A stretch of DNA of 60,178 nucleotides from CALNBC01 sp050945915 (GTDB lineage Bacteria; Bacillota; Clostridia; Christensenellales; CALWSW01). The DNA is taken from contig JBMNTV010000004.1 of the NCBI GenBank assembly GCA_050945915.1, positions 1-60,178 on the forward strand, read 5' to 3'. Of the stretch, positions 8,803 through 15,704 are shown one piece after another. Positions within the stretch are counted from its first letter, which is position 1. Each line of letters begins with the position of its first letter. Position numbers and translations under genes: made by a program. The notes beneath the pieces are model-generated. The model saw only the letters and a program-made list of their open reading frames with translations, was not told the origin of the DNA and searched no databases.

Positions 8803-8846
8803 ACAAATGCGCCCCGATTCGTTCGGGGCGCATTTGTTATTTCTTT
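8803..8846. terminator. Shared terminator between convergent genes
   Basis: A perfect 15-bp stem (8803-8817 with 8823-8837) with a 5-base loop lies between a plus-strand and a minus-strand gene. The plus side has a T-rich tail; the minus-strand tail is weaker. Confidence 0.8.
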
Positions 8847-8852
8847 CAACCG

Positions 8853-9791
8853 TCAGTTTCCTGCCGGCTTGTCGAGGATCCGGATGGTTCTGTTTGTCGA
8901 ATAGATGGTCTGGTCTTCCAGCCACTTCTCCTCGTCCGGCGGGTTGGTGAAGCTGATGCCCAGCTGGCGGAAAATGTCCACCACCTGGTCCTTTTTGATC
9001 AGGGCCTTGCCGGATATGGCGGAAACATAAGCCTTTTTGCTGAAACTGTACTCCAGGCTGACGACGACCCCATTGTCCTTGACCGCGATGCCGTACAGTT
9101 CGCCTTCGTGGACCACCAGGCGAAGGATCTCTTTCCCCTTTTCATCGGAAATCAGATAGACCGTGTCCTCCTCGTCCATCCTGGCCATACCCAGCGCCAC
9201 CTCGACGGGCATCATCCCGCCCTGCTTCTGAATGGTGTAATCGCCGATAATGATGCTCTGGCCGAAATCGAACTGGGTTTCTTTCTTGCGGCTGACGTTC
9301 AGGCTGACTTCCGGCTGCTCTGCGGTCTTCTTCGGGGCAAAGTACAGAAAAACCGGTGTGTCCTTGTTCACGCCGAGGTATGAGACCCGGACGACGGCGG
9401 AAAGGGAATGCTCGTCGGCCTCGTAATCCACGAGTTTGGAGGCGTAATAGACGTCATCCACCGGGATCAGAAGGATGGGCTCGCATTTGGAGAAATCATA
9501 CCCCTCCGAAGTGACGCGCACCACCGCCTGTTCACCGTCGGCGGCAAGCTCGGAACACATCAGCGAAACCGCAAAGCGTTCCTGCTCCCCCACCTTTGCG
9601 CGGGACAGCTTTGCCCTTGCGAAGGAACCGTCCTTCATCATCGCGAGCCTGGTTCTGCCGAATCTCACGGGATAGATCCGCGGGACGGGTTCGCTGTCTT
9701 TTTTTTGTGCCGCCATGGCCGGCGGAGAAACCGCAAGTGCCAGCACCGCCAACAGCGCGCACAGAACCCTGAAAACATGCTTCTTTTTCAT
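8853..9791 (-). CDS. Secreted protein of unknown function
   Basis: A 312-residue exported protein that I do not recognise. Residues 1-27 form a clear signal peptide (MKKKH start, long hydrophobic core, Ala-rich cleavage site). The mature part is rich in beta-strand-like stretches and charged residues, with no Cys cluster and no familiar catalytic motif. It may be a beta-sandwich surface or cell-envelope protein. The start at 9791 is preceded by GGAGTAA at good spacing. It stands alone, convergent with the kinase-like gene and divergent from the NifU-like gene. Confidence 0.7.
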   Translation of the reverse strand: MKKKHVFRVLCALLAVLALAVSPPAMAAQKKDSEPVPRIYPVRFGRTRLAMMKDGSFARAKLSRAKVGEQERFAVSLMCSELAADGEQAVVRVTSEGYDFSKCEPILLIPVDDVYYASKLVDYEADEHSLSAVVRVSYLGVNKDTPVFLYFAPKKTAEQPEVSLNVSRKKETQFDFGQSIIIGDYTIQKQGGMMPVEVALGMARMDEEDTVYLISDEKGKEILRLVVHEGELYGIAVKDNGVVVSLEYSFSKKAYVSAISGKALIKKDQVVDIFRQLGISFTNPPDEEKWLEDQTIYSTNRTIRILDKPAGN

Positions 9792-9845
9792 TTGCTTACT
9801 CCATGGTCGTAAAGGGGCGAAAAAACCGCCCAAGCGCTCTGATTT

Positions 9846-9854
9846 AGTATATCA
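9846..9854 (-). promoter_or_regulatory. Extended -10 promoter for the secreted-protein gene
   Basis: On the minus strand TGA is followed by TATACT, a good extended -10 element, about 55 bases before the start codon. No convincing -35 is visible. The leader also holds a small GGGCG/CGCCC hairpin. Confidence 0.45.
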
Positions 9855-10223
9855 CAGGCTCTGGGGAACTGTGTGAATAATCGGTAAATCTCAACGATAT
9901 ACTGGACCTTTCCATGTCTTGGTGATAATATTGGCTAGGTAAATGTTTGTACGGTCACCCTTCCGAAACGGCATGTCCGGGCCCGGGTTTTTTCCCGTTG
10001 TCTTCCTCCTGTCGCAGATATAGGAGCGGCCAATCGCCCTGGGGCGTTTGGCATGCCGTCTCGCTTTGGGAAGGGTCCGCAAATTCACCAAACCCTGGGC
10101 CACTTTCGCGCTTCCCGGGGCTTTTCGATTGCCCGGTCCGCCTGCAAAAAATGGCGGGTCGCGGGTATGTGTTTCGTCTGTTTATCATCAACATGCCATC
10201 AAAATGCCGCAAGGAGGATACAC
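9855..10223. other. Intergenic region upstream of the NifU-like gene
   Basis: About 370 bases with no supported gene. I find -10-like boxes (TATACT near 9898, GATAAT near 9924) but no matching -35 elements, and no recognised riboswitch. The AAGGAGG at 10211 belongs to the next gene. Confidence 0.4.
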
Positions 10224-10916
10224 ATGATCTATTCCAAAGAAGTGGAAGAAATGGTCTGCGTCAAGCGGGGCGCCAACCACGAGAACGCTCTCATTCCCCA
10301 AGAAGGACGCTGGGTTCACGCCAAAGAAATCAAGGACATCTCGGGCCTGACCCATGGCATCGGCTGGTGCGCTCCCCAGCAGGGCGCGTGCAAGCTCACC
10401 CTGAATGTCAAGGAAGGCGTGATCCAGGAAGCGCTGATCGAGACCATCGGCTGCTCCGGCATGACCCATTCTGCGGCCATGGCTTCCGAAATCCTGCCCG
10501 GTAAGACCGTCCTGGAAGCGCTGAACACAGACCTCGTCTGTGACGCGATCAACACCGCCATGCGCGAGCTGTTCCTCCAGATCGTTTACGGCCGCAGCCA
10601 GTCCGCCTTCTCTGACGACGGCCTGCCCGTCGGCGCAGGGCTGGAAGACCTGGGCAAGGGCCTTCGCAGCCAGGTGGGCACCATGTACGGCACCCTGGCA
10701 AAGGGCCCCCGCTACCTTGAAATGGCGGAAGGCTATGTGCTCAAGATGGGCCTGAATGCCGACGGTGAAGTCATTGGCTACCAGTTCGTTTCCCTCGGAA
10801 GGATGATGGAAGCCATCAAAAACGGCATGGATGCCAACGAAGCTCTGGCAAAATTCACCGGAACCTATGGCCGCTTCAACGAGGCCGTCACCTATATCGA
10901 TCCGCGCCACCAGTAA
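10224..10916 (+). CDS. NifU/IscU-like iron-sulfur scaffold protein
   Basis: A 230-residue protein whose middle resembles the NifU N-terminal/IscU scaffold fold. GIGWCAPQQGACKLTL (Cys49, Cys56), the IGCSGMTHSAAMASEILPGKT block (Cys77) and DLVCDAI (Cys106) line up with the Cys-bearing loops and the (S/T)xxTExxxGKT helix of IscU. It differs from IscU in its extra N-terminal 40 residues and long C-terminal extension, so it is a distinct subfamily. The gene has a perfect AAGGAGG ribosome site and is followed 15 bases later by a GGGtGRT-protein gene, a pairing I recall as common in Clostridia. A role in building or handling an Fe-S cluster is an inference; the target is unknown. Confidence 0.7.
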   Translation: MIYSKEVEEMVCVKRGANHENALIPQEGRWVHAKEIKDISGLTHGIGWCAPQQGACKLTLNVKEGVIQEALIETIGCSGMTHSAAMASEILPGKTVLEALNTDLVCDAINTAMRELFLQIVYGRSQSAFSDDGLPVGAGLEDLGKGLRSQVGTMYGTLAKGPRYLEMAEGYVLKMGLNADGEVIGYQFVSLGRMMEAIKNGMDANEALAKFTGTYGRFNEAVTYIDPRHQ

Positions 10917-10931
10917 GAGGAGGGTACACGA

Positions 10932-11930
10932 ATGGCAAAATTTGAAAGCTATGAAAGAAGGATCCCCCAGATCGAGAAGGTCCTTGCAAAATACGCAATC
11001 GCCGATCTTGACGCCGCCAACCAGCTTTGCCTGGACAAGGGCGTAGACGTTGCCGCCATCGTGCGCGGCATCCAGCCCATCTGCTTCGAAAACGCCGTTT
11101 GGGCCTATGTCCTGGGCGCCGCCATCGCGATTAAGAAGGGCGTCACCGTTGCGGCGGAAGCCGCCGAATGTCTGGGCGAAGGGCTGCAGGCCTTCTGTAT
11201 CCCCGGCTCTGTCGCGGACCAGCGCCAGGTGGGCATCGGCCACGGCAATCTGGCCGCCATGCTCCTTCGCGAAGAGACCCACTGCTTCGCCTTCCTTGCG
11301 GGCCACGAATCCTTTGCCGCGGCCGAAGGCGCCATCGGCATCGCCCTCAAGGCCAACAAAGTGCGCAAAGAGCCCCTGCGCGTCATCCTCAACGGCCTGG
11401 GCAAGGACGCTGCGAAGATCATCAGCCGCATCAACGGCTTCACCTTTGTGGAAACCGCTTACGACCATTCCACCGGCGAGCTGAAGATCCTGTTTGAAAA
11501 AGCCTATTCCGACGGCGACCGCGCAAAGGTCCGCTGCTACGGTGCCGACGACGTTTCCGAAGGCGTCGCCATCATGCAGCACGAAGAAGTGGACGTTTCC
11601 ATCACCGGCAACTCCACCAACCCCACCCGCTTCCAGCATCCCGTCGCCGGCACGTACAAGAAATGGTGCGTCGAGCATGGCAAGAAGTACTTCTCCGTCG
11701 CTTCCGGCGGCGGCACCGGCCGCACCCTGCACCCGGACAACATGGCCGCCGGCCCCGCTTCCTATGGCCTGACGGACACCATGGGGCGCATGCACTCCGA
11801 CGCCCAGTTCGCCGGATCATCCTCCGTTCCCGCCCACGTGGAGATGATGGGCCTGATCGGTATGGGCAACAACCCGATGGTCGGCGCTTCCGTCGCCGTG
11901 GCCGTCGCCATCGAGCAGGCATCCAAATAA
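10932..11930 (+). CDS. GGGtGRT protein, function unknown
   Basis: A 332-residue protein named after its signature, seen here at residues 259-265 (GGGTGRT) followed by LHPDNMAAGPASYG. The family is conserved in anaerobes but, to my knowledge, has no established biochemistry. The Gly-rich loop suggests a nucleotide or phosphate site. Six Cys residues are scattered through the chain and do not form a ferredoxin motif. It follows the scaffold-like gene at short spacing with its own GAGGAGGG site and ends at a strong terminator, so the two form a dedicated two-gene operon. A joint role in Fe-S cluster assembly or an Fe-S-dependent enzyme is plausible. Confidence 0.8.
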   Translation: MAKFESYERRIPQIEKVLAKYAIADLDAANQLCLDKGVDVAAIVRGIQPICFENAVWAYVLGAAIAIKKGVTVAAEAAECLGEGLQAFCIPGSVADQRQVGIGHGNLAAMLLREETHCFAFLAGHESFAAAEGAIGIALKANKVRKEPLRVILNGLGKDAAKIISRINGFTFVETAYDHSTGELKILFEKAYSDGDRAKVRCYGADDVSEGVAIMQHEEVDVSITGNSTNPTRFQHPVAGTYKKWCVEHGKKYFSVASGGGTGRTLHPDNMAAGPASYGLTDTMGRMHSDAQFAGSSSVPAHVEMMGLIGMGNNPMVGASVAVAVAIEQASK

Positions 11931-11957
11931 GGGATCGGTTTTCACCGCATCCACTGC

Positions 11958-11990
11958 ATCAGGGGAGCAAACGCTCCCCTGATTTTTCTT
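11958..11990 (+). terminator. Intrinsic terminator after the GGGtGRT gene
   Basis: A perfect 11-bp stem ATCAGGGGAGC / GCTCCCCTGAT with loop AAAC, followed by a T-rich tail. Confidence 0.88.
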
Positions 11991-12103
11991 ATTTTCTGCA
12001 CATTTGATTCACCCATTTGATCATTTTTTTGCCTTGCGTGCACGATGCTTCGCCTCCTTGCACATAATGCTCAAAAATCCGATCTATTTGCAGTTTAAAT
12101 TCA

Positions 12104-12132
12104 TTGCACAACCGACACAAATCTGATATATT
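12104..12132 (+). promoter_or_regulatory. Possible sigma-A promoter for a small RNA
   Basis: TTGCAC, a 17-base spacer and TATATT. The -10 is good and the -35 matches only in its TTG. It sits about 40 bases before a series of hairpins ending in a terminator. Confidence 0.35.
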
Positions 12133-12138
12133 TGAAAT

Positions 12139-12295
12139 GTTCAGAGTTATTTCCATTTTTTGTCTGTAGACGGAGGGCATCCTCCGTTTTGGAAGGATCC
12201 GACCAGTCCTTCCTTTGCAGAAAACTCTCTTTTCCCTCCCCCTTCTCACGCGAAGCCTTCCTGCCAACCACAGGAAGGCTTCGTCCTTTATTTTT
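12139..12295 (+). ncRNA. Candidate small RNA made of three hairpins
   Basis: No protein is encoded here, but three hairpins follow each other: 12170-12187 (stem ACGGAGG/CCTCCGT), 12191-12213 (GGAAGGA/TCCTTCC) and 12251-12283 (a perfect 13-bp stem), the last with a T-rich tail typical of a terminator. A possible promoter lies just upstream, giving a transcript of about 150 bases. Between hairpins 2 and 3 is an unpaired pyrimidine-rich stretch (about 12225-12247) that could pair with Shine-Dalgarno regions. It is independent of the terminated GGGtGRT transcript. Expression is not shown by sequence alone. Confidence 0.35.
12251..12295 (+). terminator. Strong intrinsic terminator inside the non-coding region
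   Basis: A perfect 13-bp stem (12251-12263 with 12271-12283), a 7-base loop and a T-rich tail. There is no protein gene between this and the previous terminator, which argues for a separate non-coding transcript. Confidence 0.8.
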
Positions 12296-12331
12296 AAGAA
12301 GAAACCCTGCTTGTACCCATGCATTTTTGTA

Positions 12332-12360
12332 TTGTTTTCCTGGCCCGGATATGTTAAAAT
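12332..12360 (+). promoter_or_regulatory. Probable promoter of the hydrogenase-sensor operon
   Basis: TTGTTT, a 17-base spacer and TAAAAT. It lies just after the terminator and about 230 bases before the first gene, giving a long leader. Confidence 0.45.
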
Positions 12361-12373
12361 ATTATCATATCAG

Positions 12374-12564
12374 GGTTCGCCGATAATCACCTGCAACGGG
12401 AAGCCCTGCGGCCGCCTGTCCCGCGCACAGACACCTGTTTGAAAGGGCTTGGAGAACGGCAACAGCCGGAGCCAAAACCGCCCGCTTTCCCGCGGCGTTG
12501 AAGGACATCATGCGCACAGACAGGCGAATGCAAGTTCTCTTGCTTGACCTTATCGGTGAAAACC
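12374..12564 (+). promoter_or_regulatory. Folded leader, riboswitch-like, upstream of the [FeFe]-hydrogenase sensor operon
   Basis: The leader closes on itself by a long-range helix: 12376-12386 pairs with 12550-12560 (11 contiguous pairs, one G-U), extended by two more pairs after a 2-base bulge. Inside are a hairpin at 12393-12409, a perfect 8-bp helix CGCCTGTC/GACAGGCG (12413-12420 with 12519-12526), a branched hairpin at 12446-12473 and a perfect hairpin GCAAG/CTTGC at 12530-12543. An 11-base direct repeat GCGCACAGACA occurs at 12423 and 12512, on either side of the inner domain. The closing helix ends about 13 bases before the ribosome site at 12577, a spacing suited to translation control. 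It matches no riboswitch class I can name. Confidence 0.5.
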
Positions 12565-12591
12565 ATTAAATTATCTGAGGAGATGCTCATC

Positions 12592-12837
12592 ATGAAGATC
12601 ACCATTTGTATCGGAAGCTCCTGCCACTTGAAAGGTTCCCGTCAAATCGTCGAATCGCTGCAGGAACTGGTCGAGCAAAACGGACTCAATGACAGGATCC
12701 AGCTTTCCGGAACCTTCTGCATGGGCCGTTGCATGGAGGGCGTCTGCGTCCAACTGGACGAGGAGTTCTTTTCCCTGAAGCCGGAGGAGACCCAATCCTT
12801 CTTCACGAAGGATGTTCTGCCCCGGCTGCGCTTTTGA
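12592..12837 (+). CDS. [2Fe-2S] thioredoxin-like ferredoxin
   Basis: An 81-residue protein of the thioredoxin-like [2Fe-2S] ferredoxin type, related to NuoE/HydC C-terminal domains. Cys at 6, 11, 43, 47 and 52 include the usual pattern: an early CxGSSC, then FCMGRC and GVCV. It would carry electrons or sense redox state for the hydrogenase-like proteins encoded next. The ATG at 12592 is chosen because the GAGGAG site at 12577-12582 is nine bases away; an ATG at 12583 abuts that site. It is the first gene of a four-gene operon. Confidence 0.82.
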   Translation: MKITICIGSSCHLKGSRQIVESLQELVEQNGLNDRIQLSGTFCMGRCMEGVCVQLDEEFFSLKPEETQSFFTKDVLPRLRF

Positions 12838-12856
12838 TTGAAAGGCGGCGACACGG

Positions 12857-14521
12857 TTGACCGAATATTTGAGGCTGAAAAAGTCAAACTGCAAAAACTG
12901 CTATAAATGCATTCGCCACTGCCCCGTAAAAGCCATACGCTTTTCGGGGAACCAGGCGCATATCGTTACGGACGAATGCGTCCTGTGCGGCGAATGCTTT
13001 GTCGTTTGTCCGCAGAACGCCAAAGAGATCATCGACGACACCGAAAAGGCGAAATACCTGTTGACCTGCGACGCGCCGGTCATAGCCAGCATCGCCCCCT
13101 CCTTCGTGGCCAATTACGAGGGCGCCACCATCGCCTCCATGGACGCGGCGCTGAAAAAGCTGGGCTTTGCCTTTGCGGAGGAAACCGCCATCGGCGCAGA
13201 AATCGTCAAAACCAGGTATCAGGAACTGGTGAACGGCAGGACCCAGGACGTTCTGATCACCTCCTGTTGCCATTCCGTCAACCTGATGATCCGCAAGCAC
13301 TACCCCGAAGCGCTGCCCTTCCTCATCCCCGTCATCTCCCCCATGCAGGCCCACTGCGCGGACATCAAGCGCCGCTACCCGGGCGCCAAGACGGTGTTCA
13401 TCGGGCCGTGCATCTCAAAAAAGGCCGAAGCGGAGGAATACCCGGGAGAGGTGGACTGCGTCCTCACCTTTGAGGAGCTGTCCCGCTGGCTGGAATCCGA
13501 ACGGATTTCTATCGAGCCGGCAGCTGACCCGGGGGCTCCCATGCGCTCCCGCAACTTCCCCACCAGCGGCGGTATCCTGCGCTCTATGGACCAGGTGGAG
13601 GATTTCGTCTATCTCGCCATCGACGGTCAGGAGAACTGCATCCACGCGATTCAAGACGTGATCTCCGGCAGGCTCAGGAACTGCTTCATCGAGATGTCCG
13701 CCTGCACGGGAAGCTGCATCGGCGGCCCCACCATGGACCGGGACAATAGGCGTCTCGTCCGGGACTATGCAGCTGTGTCGCGTTATGCGGGGCCTGGCGA
13801 CGCTTCTTTTGACATGCCCTCCTCCGCCATGCTGATGAAGGAGCATTTCTACCTTGGCAACAACAAAACCCTGCCTGGCGAGGCCGTGATCGACGAGATC
13901 CTGCGTAAGATGAACAAGTCCAAGCCGGAGGACGAACTGAACTGCGGCAGCTGCGGGTATGACACCTGCCGCGAAAAGGCCATCGCCGTGTTCCAGGGCA
14001 AAGCGGATCTGACGATGTGCTTGCCCTTTCTGAAGGAAAAGGCGGAATCCTTCTCGGACAATATCATCCGCAACACGCCCAACGGCATCCTCGTGCTGAA
14101 CGAACTGTTCGAAGTGCAGCAGATCAACAATGCGGCCATGAAGCTGCTGAACGTGCGCCGGGCCTCGGATGTGCTGGGCGAGCAGGTCGTGCGCATCATG
14201 GACCCCACGGATTTCATCGCCGTCAAACAGACCGGCGTGGCGATACACGAAAAGAAGGTCTTTCTTGCGGAATACGACAAACACGCCGAAATCAGCATCA
14301 TCTATGACAAGGTTTTCCGCATCCTGATGTGCATCATGCGGGACATCACCGAGGAGGAAACCGAGCGCGAACGCAAGGAAGCCGTGAACCGCCAGACCGT
14401 CGAAACCGCGAACAAGGTCATTGACAAGCAGATGCGCGTGGTTCAGGAGATCGCCTCGCTGCTGGGGGAAACCGCCGCTGAGACCAAGATCGCCCTGACG
14501 AAGCTGAAGGAGTCGCTGTGA
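12857..14521 (+). CDS. Sensory-type [FeFe]-hydrogenase with PAS domain (HydS-like)
   Basis: A 554-residue multidomain protein. Two 4Fe-4S motifs lie at Cys12/15/18/22 and Cys41/44/47/51. The H-cluster domain has TSCCHS (Cys136, Cys137), FIGPCISKK (Cys184) and SACTGSCIGGP. After it come a CGSCGYDTC 4Fe-4S segment (about residues 355-400), a PAS domain (about 405-500) and a helical tail. This matches group C putative sensory hydrogenases, which are thought to bind H2 and pass a signal rather than turn over rapidly. In catalytic hydrogenases the first motif is TSCCPxW; here Pro is replaced by His138, but both Cys residues, including the one used for proton transfer, remain. The start is TTG with AAAGG upstream. 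The phosphatase that follows is a likely output. Confidence 0.88.
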   Translation: MTEYLRLKKSNCKNCYKCIRHCPVKAIRFSGNQAHIVTDECVLCGECFVVCPQNAKEIIDDTEKAKYLLTCDAPVIASIAPSFVANYEGATIASMDAALKKLGFAFAEETAIGAEIVKTRYQELVNGRTQDVLITSCCHSVNLMIRKHYPEALPFLIPVISPMQAHCADIKRRYPGAKTVFIGPCISKKAEAEEYPGEVDCVLTFEELSRWLESERISIEPAADPGAPMRSRNFPTSGGILRSMDQVEDFVYLAIDGQENCIHAIQDVISGRLRNCFIEMSACTGSCIGGPTMDRDNRRLVRDYAAVSRYAGPGDASFDMPSSAMLMKEHFYLGNNKTLPGEAVIDEILRKMNKSKPEDELNCGSCGYDTCREKAIAVFQGKADLTMCLPFLKEKAESFSDNIIRNTPNGILVLNELFEVQQINNAAMKLLNVRRASDVLGEQVVRIMDPTDFIAVKQTGVAIHEKKVFLAEYDKHAEISIIYDKVFRILMCIMRDITEEETERERKEAVNRQTVETANKVIDKQMRVVQEIASLLGETAAETKIALTKLKESL

Positions 14522-14522
14522 T

Positions 14523-15695
14523 ATGAGCAGGCTTTGTACGGACATCGGCTGGCGCAGCCTGAACAAATACGGCGAAGAGCTCTGCGGCGATCACGTGGAT
14601 ATCGTCGAGGAAAACGAGAACACGATGGTGGTCGTCCTGGCAGACGGTCTGGGCAGCGGGGTCAAGGCGAGCATCCTCTCCACCCTGACTTCCAGCATCA
14701 TCTCCACGATGATCGCCTCGTCCATGTCCATTGAAAACTGCGTTTCCACCATTGCCGAAACCCTGCCCGTCTGCTCGGTGCGGGGGGTGGCTTACTCCAC
14801 TTTCACGATTATCCGGGTGGTGAACGGCGAGGAAGCGGAGCTGATCCAATACGACAACCCCCAGGTGATCCTGCTGCGGAACGGCAAGAGCGTCGATTAC
14901 CCCATGGAGACGCTGCGCATCGAAGGAAAGACGATCTACCGTTCCAAACTTCCGATTTACGAAGGGGATACCTTCGTCGCCATCAGCGATGGCGTCATCC
15001 ACGCAGGGGTGGGGAACACGATGAACTTCGGCTGGCAGCGGAAGGACGTCATCAAATATCTGGAAGTTTTTTCGGAAGTGGGCTTTACCGCAAAAACCCT
15101 GACCACCATCCTGCTAGAGGAATGCAACCGGCTGTATGACGGCAAGCCAGGAGACGACGCCACGGTCTGCACCGTCCGCATCCGCAGCCGGGAGCCGGTC
15201 AACCTTTTGATCGGCCCGCCCTCCAAAAGGGACGACTGCGAGCGGATGATGTCCCTGTTCTTTGCCAAGGAAGGCAAGCACATCGTCTGCGGGGGGTCTA
15301 CCTCCACCATCGCCGCAGAGTTTTTGAAAAGGCCGCTTATTCCCAGTTTGGATTACCCGGATCCCGACATCCCCCCCATCGCCACCATCAGCGGCGTGGA
15401 TCTGGTCACCGAAGGGGTGATCACCATCAACCGGGTGCTTTCCTATGCCCAGAATTATCTGGACAGCAACAATTCCTATACCGAATGGAGCAGCAAGCGG
15501 GATGGCGCCTCCCTCATTGCGCGGATGCTCTTTGAAGACGCGACGGACATCAACTTCTTTGTTGGATGCGCCGTCAACCCCGCCCACCAGAACCCCGACC
15601 TGCCCATCAATTTCAGCATCAAGATGCGGCTGATCGACCAGCTTGCAGACTGCCTGAAAAAGATGGGCAAGCGCATCAAAGTGAGTTATTTTTAG
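14523..15695 (+). CDS. SpoIIE/PP2C-type serine phosphatase, partner of the hydrogenase sensor
   Basis: A 390-residue protein with a SpoIIE-like PP2C domain in its first half. GDHVDI near residue 22, VVLADGLGSG near 38, VAISDGVIHAG near 157 and PGDDATVCTVR near 212 provide the metal-binding Asp residues. The remaining 170 residues form a C-terminal domain of unknown fold. Phosphatases of this type are found next to sensory [FeFe]-hydrogenases in Clostridia, where they are proposed to turn the H2 or redox signal into dephosphorylation of a target. The start lies one base past the hydrogenase stop, with AAGGAG inside the end of that gene, so the two are translationally coupled. No transmembrane helix is present. 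Confidence 0.85.
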   Translation: MSRLCTDIGWRSLNKYGEELCGDHVDIVEENENTMVVVLADGLGSGVKASILSTLTSSIISTMIASSMSIENCVSTIAETLPVCSVRGVAYSTFTIIRVVNGEEAELIQYDNPQVILLRNGKSVDYPMETLRIEGKTIYRSKLPIYEGDTFVAISDGVIHAGVGNTMNFGWQRKDVIKYLEVFSEVGFTAKTLTTILLEECNRLYDGKPGDDATVCTVRIRSREPVNLLIGPPSKRDDCERMMSLFFAKEGKHIVCGGSTSTIAAEFLKRPLIPSLDYPDPDIPPIATISGVDLVTEGVITINRVLSYAQNYLDSNNSYTEWSSKRDGASLIARMLFEDATDINFFVGCAVNPAHQNPDLPINFSIKMRLIDQLADCLKKMGKRIKVSYF

Positions 15696-15704
15696 GAGTA
15701 AGTC

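Noticed and set aside
10188..11795. A 535-codon minus-strand open frame opposite the NifU-like and GGGtGRT genes.
   Set aside because: Antisense shadow of two well-supported genes with ribosome sites; it has no motif and spans their intergenic gap.
11989..12156. A 55-residue minus-strand frame starting MEITLNISN, with a faint HPr-like look.
   Set aside because: No Shine-Dalgarno, its end overlaps the terminator tail, its start overlaps the candidate small-RNA promoter, and the similarity is too weak to name.
12374..12564. Cobalamin riboswitch.
   Set aside because: A GGGAAGCC and CCCGCGCACAG stretch looked like parts of the cobalamin core, but the conserved GGTGnnAAnnCC element is missing and the pairing scheme is different.
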